Shown: positions 51,914 to 60,429, counted from the first letter of the stretch. The stretch is 64,000 bases of DNA from JBBDYQ01 sp035553855 (GCA_035553855.1 DATMJO010000081.1:26697-90696), one strand, 5' to 3'. The notes: generated by a model from the sequence alone, not told the origin. A program made the numbers and translations.

Positions 51914-53833
51914 ATGTCCAGCAGCAACCGGAGGCAGAGAAGCCTTCGCCGGATCGCAGCAACCGCAGTCGTCGCGCTCGCCACGGTGACGGCCGCCGCC
52001 GCACCCGCGGACGCCCGCCCGCCGATCGAGACGATCCTGCAGGACGACGCCGCTCTACTCCACCGCTCCGACGAGGAGGTCGGCGCCACGATGCGGCATC
52101 TCCGCTCGCTCGGCGTCGACAGGGTGCGCCTCACCGCCGGCTGGTCCGTGCTCGCACCGGACGCCGATAGCGCGACCCGTCCCGACTTCGACGCCTCCGA
52201 CCCGGCGGCCTATCCGCGCCTCAAGTGGCGGATGCTCGACCGCGCCGTGCGCGCCGCGAACGACGCGGGCGTCGGCGTGATGATCGACATCGCCTTCTGG
52301 GCCCCGCTCTGGGCCACGCAGGGCGACCCCAACGAAGGCCGTGCCCGCTGGAACATCGACCCGGCCGAGTACGCGCAGTTCACGGCGGCCGTGGTCAAGC
52401 GTTATTCGGGCGACTTCGTTCCCGCCACGAGCGACGAGCCGGAGCAGGCCGAGCAGCAGCCCGAGCAGGAGGAGCCCTCCCGCGACGAGGATCTGCTCAC
52501 GGGGCTCTTCGGCGGCAGCAGCCTGTTCGGCGAGGAGGAGGACCAGAACGAGGGCGGGCAGGCGCCGCCGCCCGCCGAGCCCGCCGCCGCGCCGCTTCCG
52601 CGAGTGAGCTGGTGGACGGTCTGGAACGAGCCGAACCACCCGGGCTTCATCCAGCCCCAGTGGGAGCGCACCTCGAGCGGCTTCCGCGCCCGCTCGCCGC
52701 ACATCTACCGGCGTCTCGTCGAGGCATCGCTGCCGGTGATCAAGGGCATCCAGCCCGACAGCCTCGTGCTCGTCGGCGGCACCTCGAGCACGGGCGCGAA
52801 GAACCCGAGCGACATCACCTCCGGCGTGCCGCCGGTCAAGTTCGTCCGCGAGCTCGCCTGCGTCGACGCCGACTTCAAGCCGCTGGACGCACCCGAGTGC
52901 GCCGACTACAGGCCGCTCCAGGGCGACGGCTTCTCGCACCACCCGTACTCCCTGCTGCACAAGCCGAACTACGGCGATCCCCGCAACGCTGACAACGCGC
53001 CGATCGGCGACCTCGACCGCCTCACGAAGACGCTCGACAAGCTCGTCGAGATGCGGCGCATCGATCCGAAGATCCGCGACGTGTACCTCACCGAGTTCGG
53101 CTACGAGACCAACCCGCCCGACCCGGTCAAGCCGTTCAACCCGGAGCAGTCCGCCCGCTACATCAACTGGGCCGAGTACCTCGCGTGGAAGAACCCGAAC
53201 GTGCGCTCCTGGCCGCAGTTCCTGATCCAGGACCTGGGCGTCGTGAGCGCCGAGGACGCCGCCCGCGGAAAGCGGGACTGGGGCGACTGGCAGTCGGGTC
53301 TCTACTTCGCTGACGGCACGCCGAAGCCGTCGGCGACGAGCTTCAAGCTCGCGCTGTACGCGGAGTGCCTGCCGGCGCCGCTCGCGTCGAAGGCGAGCCG
53401 CCAGCGCGGCAAGCGCCGCTCGAGCCGCCGGCGCACCGCCCGGCGCGCCTCGAGCCAGACGGTGATGATCTGGGGCCGGGTGCGTCCCGGCGAGGGCCCG
53501 CGCAACGCGCTCCTCTCGGTCAACGTGAAGAACGAGGGCTGGGAGCACGTCGCCACCGCCGCGAGCAGCCGCCGCCGGCCGGCGTCGTCCTCGGCGGGGC
53601 TGCCCTTCCAGACCGACGCCGGCGGAGTGTTCGTGCGCTACGCGAAGTACGAGCCGGGCGTCGAGTTTCGGATCGAGCACGGGCTCCCGGGCGGCCAGGC
53701 GGAGCAGGGGCTCCCCGTCCGCCCGACCGGGTGCCGTTCCGCGAGCCGCGCGAAGTCGAGCCGCAAGCGTGCCGCGTCAAAGCGCAAGGTCGCGAAGCGC
53801 ACGACCTCGGGCCGGGGGGCCAAGCGGCGGTGA
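51914..53833 (+). CDS. Secreted clan GH-A glycoside hydrolase (GH5/GH39-like) under a c-di-GMP riboswitch
   Basis: 639 residues. A signal peptide covers about 1-34. The TIM barrel has the acid/base Glu239 in WWTVWNEPNHPG and the likely nucleophile Glu394 in VYLTEFGYETNP, with GDGFSHHPYSLLH between. Residues about 173-228 are an acidic Glu/Gln/Pro insertion just before the acid/base strand. Residues about 490-639 are basic, rich in Arg, Lys and Ser, with a possible binding module in the middle. PslG-like GH39 enzymes cut self-made exopolysaccharide; by analogy this one may trim the polymer made by the glycan locus. ATG 51914 follows GGAGG by five bases. Confidence 0.88.
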   Translation: MSSSNRRQRSLRRIAATAVVALATVTAAAAPADARPPIETILQDDAALLHRSDEEVGATMRHLRSLGVDRVRLTAGWSVLAPDADSATRPDFDASDPAAYPRLKWRMLDRAVRAANDAGVGVMIDIAFWAPLWATQGDPNEGRARWNIDPAEYAQFTAAVVKRYSGDFVPATSDEPEQAEQQPEQEEPSRDEDLLTGLFGGSSLFGEEEDQNEGGQAPPPAEPAAAPLPRVSWWTVWNEPNHPGFIQPQWERTSSGFRARSPHIYRRLVEASLPVIKGIQPDSLVLVGGTSSTGAKNPSDITSGVPPVKFVRELACVDADFKPLDAPECADYRPLQGDGFSHHPYSLLHKPNYGDPRNADNAPIGDLDRLTKTLDKLVEMRRIDPKIRDVYLTEFGYETNPPDPVKPFNPEQSARYINWAEYLAWKNPNVRSWPQFLIQDLGVVSAEDAARGKRDWGDWQSGLYFADGTPKPSATSFKLALYAECLPAPLASKASRQRGKRRSSRRRTARRASSQTVMIWGRVRPGEGPRNALLSVNVKNEGWEHVATAASSRRRPASSSAGLPFQTDAGGVFVRYAKYEPGVEFRIEHGLPGGQAEQGLPVRPTGCRSASRAKSSRKRAASKRKVAKRTTSGRGAKRR

Positions 53834-53910
53834 GGCTCTACTTCGCCCTGCTGCGAGTGCTCCTGCGGATCGACGAGCACTACCGCGGGCCGCGCCCGCG
53901 CGGCCTGTAG
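53830..53910 (+). CDS. Possible 26-residue peptide coupled to the hydrolase gene
   Basis: A GTG overlapping the hydrolase TGA (GTGA) opens a frame MRLYFALLRVLLRIDEHYRG, six more residues, then TAG. The first half is an amphipathic, partly hydrophobic helix. The overlap matches the coupling style of the operons here, but a frame this short can arise by chance. Confidence 0.3.
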   Translation: MRLYFALLRVLLRIDEHYRGPRPRGL

Positions 53911-53925
53911 CGGGCGAAGCGCGAC

Positions 53926-53976
53926 AAAGGGCCAGGGACCAATGTTGCGTCGCGCGCGGCAAAGGTGCCAGGGACC
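53926..53976. repeat. Two near-identical REP-like units
   Basis: AAAGGGCCAGGGACC (53926-53940) and AAAGGTGCCAGGGACC (53961-53976) differ by one inserted base. The second is an imperfect palindrome (GGTGCC/GGGACC). They share the GCCAGG centre with the palindromes at 47752. Confidence 0.55.
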
Positions 53977-53991
53977 GGTTTTTCACCCGGC

Positions 53992-54019
53992 CTCAAGGTC
54001 CGGCCGGGTCCTGCCGATA
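53992..54019 (+). promoter_or_regulatory. Sigma28 (FliA/WhiG)-like promoter
   Basis: CTCAAG (53992-53997), 15 bases, then GCCGATA (54013-54019). The -10 is an exact match to the core of the FliA consensus GCCGATAA, and TCAA replaces TAAA in the -35 with one extra base of spacing. The sigma factor of this type is encoded at 48569-49423. Confidence 0.65.
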
Positions 54020-54025
54020 CCCGAA

Positions 54026-54203
54026 ACCGAACATACGTCGAGATCGGGAGCGAGACGTCAAGGCGGCAGGACCGTCCGAGAACTTCGAGAAGCTCTGACT
54101 CGCACCAGAGGCCAGACCTGCCGGCGCTTTCGCCACCTCCCTCGACCGCCGGCTCCATCCAGAGGCCGGGGCGTTCCCCCCAGACGCCCCGGCCTCGACT
54201 TTT
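54026..54203 (+). ncRNA. Candidate small RNA between a sigma28-like promoter and a terminator
   Basis: The 314 bases between the small peptide and the VOC gene hold, in order, two REP-like units, a sigma28-like promoter and this segment, ending at a strong intrinsic terminator. From the -10 box to the terminator no ATG, GTG or TTG occurs in any plus frame, so it is unlikely to encode protein. Possible stems are ACGTC/GACGT (54034-54058), AGAACTTC/GAAGCTCT around 54080-54095, and GGCG/CGCC at 54123-54134. No known RNA family is recognised. Confidence 0.55.
54162..54203 (+). terminator. Intrinsic terminator
   Basis: GAGGCCGGGGCGT (54162-54174), a nine-base loop, ACGCCCCGGCCTC (54184-54196), then GACTTTT: a perfect 13-base-pair GC-rich stem with a short T-run. 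It lies just before the VOC gene, which has its own promoter box at 54212, so it ends a transcript from upstream. Confidence 0.85.
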
Positions 54204-54224
54204 CCCGGCTCTAGGCTCTTGGGC

Positions 54225-54989
54225 ATGGACATCGCGCGTGTCGCCCTTCGAGTCTCCGACGTGGAGCGGAGCGCCTCCTTCTACGCCGCGGCCACCGGCA
54301 TGCGGGTTCGCGAGCTGGACCTCGACGCCGCCGTGCTCGCGGCCCCCGGTTCGGACACGACCCTGCTCGAGCTGCGCCGGGCCGAGCGTCCGGGGCGCGC
54401 GCCGCGACGCGCCACGGGCCTCTTCCACACCGCCTTCCTCTACCGCGACCGCGCCTCCCTCGGCACGGCGGTGAGGGAGCTCGCCGAGCGAGGCATCCCG
54501 CTCACGGGCGCCTCGGACCACGGCGTGTCGGAGGCCGTCTACCTCGACGATCCCGACGGGCTGGGCATCGAGCTCTACGCGGACCGCCCGCGCGAGCGCT
54601 GGCCCGGGCCCGCGCCGGGGGACCGCGTCGGGATGTACACGGAGCCGCTGGATCTCGACGGCGTCGTCTCCGCGGCCGTTGGGGATCTGGGCGCGGCGGC
54701 GGCCGGGCTCGCTGTGGGTCATGTGCACCTCAAGGTCGCCGACCTGTCGCAGGCGGAGGCGTTCTGGACGGGGTCACCGGGCATGGGGACGATGGCCCGC
54801 TACGGCACGGAGGCGGTGTTTCTCGCCGCGGACGGGTACCACCACCACATCGGCGCGAACACCTGGCACTCCCGCGGCGCGGAACCGGAGCCTTCAAAGG
54901 GCCCCGGCCTCGACCGCGTCGTCCTGTCCGGGGACCGGGTCGCCGGGCTCGTCACGCCGGATGGCGTAGCGGTCCTGGTGGAGGCGTAG
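54225..54989 (+). CDS. Two-domain VOC-family protein, CatE-like (catechol 2,3-dioxygenase type)
   Basis: 254 residues. Two vicinal-oxygen-chelate domains: residues 1-125 (VALRVSDVERSASFYAAATG, YLDDPDGLGIELYADRP) and about 160-254 (HVHLKVADLSQAEAFW). The second domain has the metal-ligand pattern of CatE: His in GHVHL, His in GYHHHIGANTW, and Glu in the final VLVEA. It may open a catechol-like ring or have another VOC activity. ATG 54225 follows TAGGCT (54212-54217) by seven bases, pointing to a leaderless message; a TTG at 54219 is less likely. Confidence 0.85.
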   Translation: MDIARVALRVSDVERSASFYAAATGMRVRELDLDAAVLAAPGSDTTLLELRRAERPGRAPRRATGLFHTAFLYRDRASLGTAVRELAERGIPLTGASDHGVSEAVYLDDPDGLGIELYADRPRERWPGPAPGDRVGMYTEPLDLDGVVSAAVGDLGAAAAGLAVGHVHLKVADLSQAEAFWTGSPGMGTMARYGTEAVFLAADGYHHHIGANTWHSRGAEPEPSKGPGLDRVVLSGDRVAGLVTPDGVAVLVEA

Positions 54990-55004
54990 GGTTTGAGCCC
55001 TTCC

Positions 55005-55382
55005 ATGGCAGCCGTCTCGAGGGAGTGGGATTTCCCGAACACCCCAGACTCCATCCACCGGGCTCGCACCGCCGTCCGCGAGGTCGTCGACGACGCGGCC
55101 AACGCGGAAACGGTCGAGATAGTGGCCCTGCTCGTCTCCGAGGTGGTCACGAACGCGTTCCGCCACGGGTCCGGAAACGGACCTGTCCGGGTCCGTGTCA
55201 CGGTGGACGACGCGATCAAGGTCGAGGTGCGCGATTCTGGCGACGGCTTCGTCCCCGCGCCGCGGGGCTCCGCCCAGGACGAGCCCGGCGGCTGGGGTCT
55301 CTACCTCGTCGGCTCGCTCGCCAAGGAGTGGGGCGCCGAGTCCGACGGCGGGACCCGGGTCTGGTTCACCCTCCCGCTCTGA
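55005..55382 (+). CDS. RsbW-like ATP-binding regulatory kinase domain (HATPase_c_2)
   Basis: 125 residues from ATG 55005 (a TTG at 54993 is an alternative). The GHKL signatures are the N box in LLVSEVVTNAFRHG, the G1 box DSGDGFVP and the G2 box GGWGLYLV. Single-domain proteins of this kind act as anti-sigma factors or serine kinases toward STAS-domain partners. No anti-anti-sigma gene is beside it; candidate sigma targets in the window are the FliA-type and ECF factors. Its 3' end overlaps the broken nrfD gene on the other strand. Confidence 0.88.
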   Translation: MAAVSREWDFPNTPDSIHRARTAVREVVDDAANAETVEIVALLVSEVVTNAFRHGSGNGPVRVRVTVDDAIKVEVRDSGDGFVPAPRGSAQDEPGGWGLYLVGSLAKEWGAESDGGTRVWFTLPL

Positions 55383-56274
55383 CGGTCCGCCCCGGGTCGC
55401 GCCGAGCTGAATCCCGCGCGATAGACGGACAGCCGCTCGAGCAGCGAGCCGGCGAGGACCATCGCGCTCCCGGCGACGGCGAGCGGGCGCCGCGAGCGCC
55501 CGGCGGCGAGCAGGGTTCCCGCGCCGGCCGCGGTGAGCAGCTTCGCCGCCGTGCCCACGGGTCCCTCGTAGTGGCCGTTGAGGGGCCCGAGCCGCCGGCG
55601 GAGCGCGAGCGCCCCAGCGGCCTCGAGCAGCGCTCCCGCCGCTACGGCACGCCGGTCCCGCCCGCCGTGCCGTAGCGGCGGGCGGGACCGGCGTGCCGGA
55701 CCGGCGTCGTGATCGCGGCGGCCGCTCCCGCGCTCGCCAGCGCGCTGCCGCCGAACACGAGCGGAAGCTCCCGGCGGGCCTCGTGCCAGGCGGGGATCGA
55801 GGTCGTGGTCAAGAGCGCAGCCGTGTAGGTCGAGAGTGGAAGCCCCAGCGTCGCGGCGGCGGCTCCCGCGCCGCGCCCGAGGCCAGGGGGGCCGAGCCCG
55901 AGCAGCTCGTGGGCGGACGCGACGCTGATCGCCGCGCCCGACGCGGCGAGGATCCAGGAGCCGACGCTCATCGGCGAGCCGGCCTTGAAGACGCGGAGCA
56001 TGTTGAGGAAGCGCTCCGGGCGGCCGAGGTCCGACACGAGGAGCGCCGGGCTCACGGCGATGCCGGCGAGCGAGGCCGCCCAGGCGCTCCGCGCGAGCGG
56101 GCGGTTCCCCGCAAGTGAGGCGCCCAGCCCGAGTCCCGCGGAGGCGCCCGCGAGCCCGCCCGTGAAGAAGTAGACCGGGACCTCCCAGGTCCAGACCGGC
56201 TCCTTGAGCACGGGCCGGCCGTAGTAGGTGCGCGGCTCGGCGGCCGGGACCATCCGCCGCTCGCGAGGACTCAC
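55366..56274 (-). pseudogene. nrfD: nrfD-like membrane subunit gene of formate dehydrogenase, frameshifted
   Basis: From GTG 56274 (overlapping the iron-sulphur subunit stop, GTGA) the frame gives PVYFFTGGLAGASAGLGLG and further NrfD/PsrC helices through TTPVRHAGPARRY, then stops at TAG 55644-55642 after 210 residues. The expected continuation is intact in another frame: AVAAGALLEAAGALALRRRL, LNGHYEGPVGTAAKLL, AGSLLERLSVYRAGF. Near 55410 the family-typical end (RRDPGRTVRAGG, TGA at 55368-55366) is back in the first frame. So a segment of about 250 bases is out of frame. The first break lies in a templated inverted duplication (55635-55697). As sequenced, the quinone-side membrane anchor would lose its last helices. 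Confidence 0.75.
55635..55697. repeat. Interlocked inverted repeats at the nrfD frameshift
   Basis: Bases 55646-55666 and 55677-55697 are perfect 21-base reverse complements. Bases 55635-55650 and 55667-55682 are perfect 16-base reverse complements. The two pairs interlock, as expected if a short stretch was copied from the opposite strand. Confidence 0.85.
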
Positions 56275-57131
56275 CTGCGGCCTCCCAGGAACGCCGCGGC
56301 GAGCCCGCCCGCGACCGCCAGCGCCGCGCCCGCGACGGCGCCCCAGGTGCCCCGGAGGCGCGTCGTCGGGTCGAGCGGGTCGGGCGGCAGCCCGTAGGCC
56401 TCGGGCTCGTCCAGCAGGAGGAAGAAGGCGCCCGCGCCGCCGACGCCGTCGCCGGGCCCGTCGAGGTAGAGGCGGGCGCCCTCCACGCCGCGCTCGTGCA
56501 GCTGCCCGACGCGCTCCCGGGCGCGGTCCACGAGCTCCGAGTGCACGCCGAACTGGATCGAGTTCGTCGGGCATGCCTGCGCGCAGGCCGGCTCCCGGTC
56601 GTCCTTCAGGCGGTCGTAACAGAGCGTGCACTTCCAGACGCGGCCGTCGCCCTCGCGGCGGTCGAGCACGCCGAAGGGGCAGGCGGGGACGCAGTAGCCG
56701 CAGCCGTTGCAGACATCGGGCTGGACCACGACCGTGTCGAACTCGGTGCGAAAGAGCGCGCCGGTGGGGCAGACCTCGAGGCAGGCGGCGTGCGTGCAGT
56801 GCTTGCAGACGTCGGACGACATGAGCCAGCGGAGGTCGGCCTCCCCGGCGAGCTGCCGGGCCGCGGCGACCTTCACGAGGTCGTGCCCGTCCTCTGCGCT
56901 GAGCGGGACGCGCTGCTCCACGAAGGCGACGTGCCGCCACGTGTCGGCCCCGAGCGACCCGGTGTTGTCGTAGGAGTCGCCCGTGAAGGACTGGCCCGCC
57001 GCGGGAACGCCGTTCCACTCCTTGCAGGCCACCTCGCACGCCTTGCAGCCGATGCAGAGGCTCGTGTCGGTGAAGAAGCCGACCCGGGGCTTCGCCTCGG
57101 GCCCGTAGGTGCGCACCTCGAGCGTGCTCAC
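56271..57131 (-). CDS. fdhB: Formate dehydrogenase iron-sulphur (beta) subunit
   Basis: 286 residues from a GTG overlapping the alpha-subunit TGA. Four cysteine clusters for [4Fe-4S] centres are visible: CIGCKACEVAC, CKHCTHAACLEVC, CNGCGYCVPAC and CTLCYDRL with CAQACP. The last 25 residues are a membrane helix (WGAVAGAALAVAGGLAAAFL), as in FdnH/FdoH-type subunits. It passes electrons from the molybdenum/tungsten subunit to the membrane partner. The next gene, nrfD, is frameshifted. Confidence 0.93.
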   Translation of the reverse strand: MSTLEVRTYGPEAKPRVGFFTDTSLCIGCKACEVACKEWNGVPAAGQSFTGDSYDNTGSLGADTWRHVAFVEQRVPLSAEDGHDLVKVAAARQLAGEADLRWLMSSDVCKHCTHAACLEVCPTGALFRTEFDTVVVQPDVCNGCGYCVPACPFGVLDRREGDGRVWKCTLCYDRLKDDREPACAQACPTNSIQFGVHSELVDRARERVGQLHERGVEGARLYLDGPGDGVGGAGAFFLLLDEPEAYGLPPDPLDPTTRLRGTWGAVAGAALAVAGGLAAAFLGGRR

Positions 57132-60100
57132 GCCCGGCCCCCGCCGTAGCCCTCGACGAACTCCGTCAGCGCCCGCCCGCGCGGACGCCGTCCCGGCACG
57201 ATGTCGCAGGTCGCGGCCTTGACCTCCTGGATGTGGACGTTCGGGTCGAGCACGATCGCGAACAGGTCGTTGGCCGAGTCGCCCTTCGACCCGCCGCGCC
57301 AGCCCCAGTGGTAGGGCAGGCCGACCTGGTGGATCGCCCGCCCGTCCACCTGGAGTGGCCTGATCCGCTCGGTGACGAGCACGCGCGCCTCGATCGCGCT
57401 GCGGGTCGAGACGATCGTGGCCCATCCTCCGTGCTCGAGCCCGCGCTCGGCGGCGAGCTCGGGCGAGACCTCGCAGAACATCTCCGGTTGGAGGTCGGCG
57501 AGGTGGGGGACCGTACGGCTCATCCCGCCGGCGGTGTGGTGCTCGGTCAGCCGGTAGGTGGTGACGACGTAGGGAAAGACGCCGCCGTGGGGGTTCGTCT
57601 CGTTTCCCGGCCGCTCGTGACGCAGTCGCGCGGGGTTCGACTGGACCGGGTAGAGCGCGTTGGCGACGGGCGACTCGTGCGGCTCGTAGTGGGTGGGCAG
57701 CGGCCCGTCCACGAGGCCGGTGGGCGCGAACAGCCAGCCTCGCCCGTCGGCCTGCATGATGAAGGGCTCGTCCCCTCGCAGTCCGTCCTCGGCCCGGTCG
57801 CCCTTCCCCGGCACGTGATCCGGCGGCATCGTCTGCTTGAAGTCCGGGACGTCGAGCCCCGTCCACTCGCCCTCGCCGGGGTCCCACCAGACGTAGCGCT
57901 TGCGCTCCGACCACGGCTTCCCCTCCGGGTCGGCCGAGGCGCGGTTGTAGAGGATGCGCCGGTTCATGGGCCACGCCCAGCCCCATTCGGGCGCGACCCA
58001 GTGCTGCTCGGCACCCGGGCGCCTGCGCGACGGCAGGTTCTCCCCCTCGGCGAAGCAGCCCGAGTAGATCCAGCAGCCGCAGGCCGTGGTCCCGTCGGCA
58101 CGCAACTCGCTGTAGCCGGTGAGCGGCTCGCCGCTTGCCACCTCGTAGCCGTTGATCTCCCGCAGGACCGCCTCGGCGCCCGGCTCCCCGTCGGGCCCTT
58201 CGAGCGGGTAGTCCCAGGTCAGATCGAGCACCGCTCGGTCGCGCGGATCGCCGGAGCCCGCGAGCTTCTCGCGGATGCGGAGGCCGAGGTGGTACATGAA
58301 CCACAGCTCCGAGCGCGCCTCGCCGGGCGGCTCGACCGCCTTGTGATGCCACTGGAGGAGCCGCTGGGTGTTCGTGAAGCTCCCGTCCTTCTCGACGTGG
58401 GTGGCCGCGGGCAGGAAGAACACCTCGGTCGCGCACTCCTCCGGGACGATCTCGCCCGTCTCGACCTCGGGCCCGTCCTGCCAGAAGGTGGCGGACTCGA
58501 TCAGCGAGGTGTCGCGCACCACCAGCCAGTCGAGCTCCGCGAGCGCGAGGCGGTGGAGGCGCGAGTTCGCGGAGCCGACGGCGGGGTTCTCGCCCATCAC
58601 GAAGTAGCCGCTCAGCTTGCCGTCGAGCATGTCGAGCGCCGTCCGGTAGGCGGAGTGGTCGCCCGTGATGCGCGGCAGGTGGTCGTAGGCGAAGTCGTTC
58701 TCCGGGGTCGCGGCATCCCCCCACCACGCCTTCAGCAGGCTCGTGAGGTAGGCCTCCATGTGGCCCCAGCAGCCGGTCGGCGCGGCGTTCGCCTCGACGT
58801 AGGAGCGGTGTGTCGGGTGGGCCTCCGCGCTCGGCATCGGGAGGTAGCCGGGCAGGATGTTGTAGAGCGTGGGGATGTCGGTCGAGCCCTGGATCGACGC
58901 GTGCCCGCGCAGCGCGAGGATGCCGCCTCCGGGGCGCCCGATGTTCCCGAGCAGGAGCTGGACGATCGCAGCGGTGCGGATGTACTGCACGCCGACGGTG
59001 TGCTGGGTCCAGCCGACGGCGTAGCAGATGGCGCTCGTGCGCTCGCGCCCCGAGTTCTCGCACAGCGCACGGGCGACGCGCAGGAAGGTCTCGCGCGGGA
59101 CGCCGCAGATCCGCTCGACCATCTCGGGCGTGTAGCGGCTGTAGTGGCGCTTGAGGATCTGGAAGACGCAGCGGGGATGCTCGAGGGTCGGGTCGGTCTC
59201 CGGCGGGTCGCCCTCCTCGAGCTCGCCTCCGTGGGCCCCCTGGGACTGCTCGCCGCTGGTCTCGCCCGCGTCCCGGCTGCCCGCGGCGGCGTGCGGCGTC
59301 ATCCCCGCGTACAGCCACGAGTCCTGCGTGTACGCCTCGGCCTCGGGGTCCCAGCCCGAGAACAGGCCCGCGGCGTCCTCGGGCCCTTCGTAGTCCTCGC
59401 CGATGATCGTCGCGGCGTTCGTGTAGCGCTCGACGTACTCGCGGAACCAGAGATCGTTCTCGAGGATGTGGTGGACGATCCCGCCGAGGAAGGCGATGTC
59501 GGTGCCCGCCCGCAGCGGGACGTGCAGGTCGGCGAGCGCGCTCGTGCGCGTGAAGCGGGGGTCGATGTGGATGACGGTCGCGCCGCGCTCCTTCGCCTCC
59601 ATGACCCACTGGAACCCGACGGGGTGGCATTCCGCCATGTTCGAGCCCTGGATGACGATGCAGTCGGAGTTCTGCAGGTCCTGCTGGAACGTGGTGGCGC
59701 CGCCGCGCCCGAACGAGGTCCCGAGACCCGGGACCGTCGAGCTGTGTCATATGCGCGCCTGGTTCTCGATCTGGACCGCGCCGAGCGCCGTGAAGAGCTT
59801 CTTGATGAGGTAGTTCTCCTCGTTGTCGAGCGTCGCGCCGCCGAGATGGCCGAAGCCCATCGTGCGGTTGAGGCGGTGGCCTTCGGGAGTGCTCTCCTCC
59901 CAGCCGGCGTCCCGCGCCGCCAGCACGCGGTCGGCGATCATGTCCATCGCGGCGTCGAGGTCGAGGTCCTGCCACTCCGTCGCTCCCGGCGGCCTGTGGC
60001 GCACGCGCGTCACGCGCTCCGGGCTCTGGACGAACTGGCGCGAGGCCGCGCCCTTGGGGCAGAGCCGCCCGCGTGAGATGGGCGAGTCGGGGTCGCCCTC

Positions 60101-60292
60101 GATCTGCGTGACCTCGCCGTCCTGCACGTAGACGCGCTGACCGCAGCCGACCGCGCAGTAGGGGCAGACCGAGCGCACGACCCGGTCGGCATCGGCCGTG
60201 CGCGGGCGGAGACCCTCTGATCGCCCGGAGCGCGCCGCTCGCCCCAGTGCCGCCAGGTCGCCTCGCAGCTGTTCGATGAGAGGGATGCGCAT
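57128..60292 (-). CDS. fdhA: Selenocysteine-containing formate dehydrogenase alpha subunit
   Basis: 1054 residues if UGA at 59749-59747 is read as selenocysteine 182; a normal gene finder would split it into two open frames. Cys43, Cys46, Cys50 and Cys78 bind a [4Fe-4S] cluster (SVCPYCAVGC, LCPKG). Around the UGA the protein reads IENQARI-U-HSSTVPGLG, the molybdopterin/active-site motif of Sec formate dehydrogenases. The rest is a complete Mo/W-bisPGD oxidoreductase ending VEGYGGGRA. It oxidises formate to CO2. No Tat signal is seen at the N-terminus, so a cytoplasmic site is likely. TAGCGT (60310-60305) lies 12 bases before the ATG. The cell must also encode SelA, SelB, SelD and tRNA-Sec elsewhere. 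Confidence 0.93.
59717..59749 (-). promoter_or_regulatory. Selenocysteine UGA codon and bacterial SECIS element
   Basis: UGA (59749-59747) is followed by exactly 11 bases and then GGTCCCG, loop GGTCT, CGGGACC. The GGUCU apical loop and the 11-base spacing are those of the E. coli fdhF SECIS recognised by SelB. Confidence 0.92.
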
Positions 60293-60304
60293 CGGTGCAC
60301 CGAC

Positions 60305-60383
60305 ACGCTACCCGTGCTCGGGCGCCCATGCTCGTTCAGTGCCACGGCCGGGTATTGATACCCCTGAGGGGTATATGCTACCG
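60305..60383. promoter_or_regulatory. Divergent control region with a CsoR/FrmR-like palindrome
   Basis: ATACCCC, TGA, GGGGTAT (60358-60374) is a perfect palindrome with a G/C tract flanked by AT pairs, as in operators of CsoR/RcnR-family sensors. It sits between TTGATA (60355-60360) and TACCGT (60379-60384), a plausible promoter of the MFS gene with 18-base spacing. A second, weaker dyad GATAC/GTATC lies at about 60392-60410. The minus-strand box TAGCGT (60310-60305) serves fdhA. Confidence 0.6.
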
Positions 60384-60429
60384 TCGCATCGAGATACCCC
60401 ACCCCAGTATCAACCGAAGGAGGCCTGTC

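Noticed and set aside
53965..54474. Open frame of 169 codons across the candidate RNA and VOC start
   Set aside because: It begins before the promoter, crosses the terminator, and continues in the wrong frame of the VOC gene.
57128..59638. Separate formate dehydrogenase gene starting at the ATG at 59638
   Set aside because: The frame continues upstream to an in-frame UGA with a SECIS and a matching N-terminal part, so this is one selenoprotein gene.
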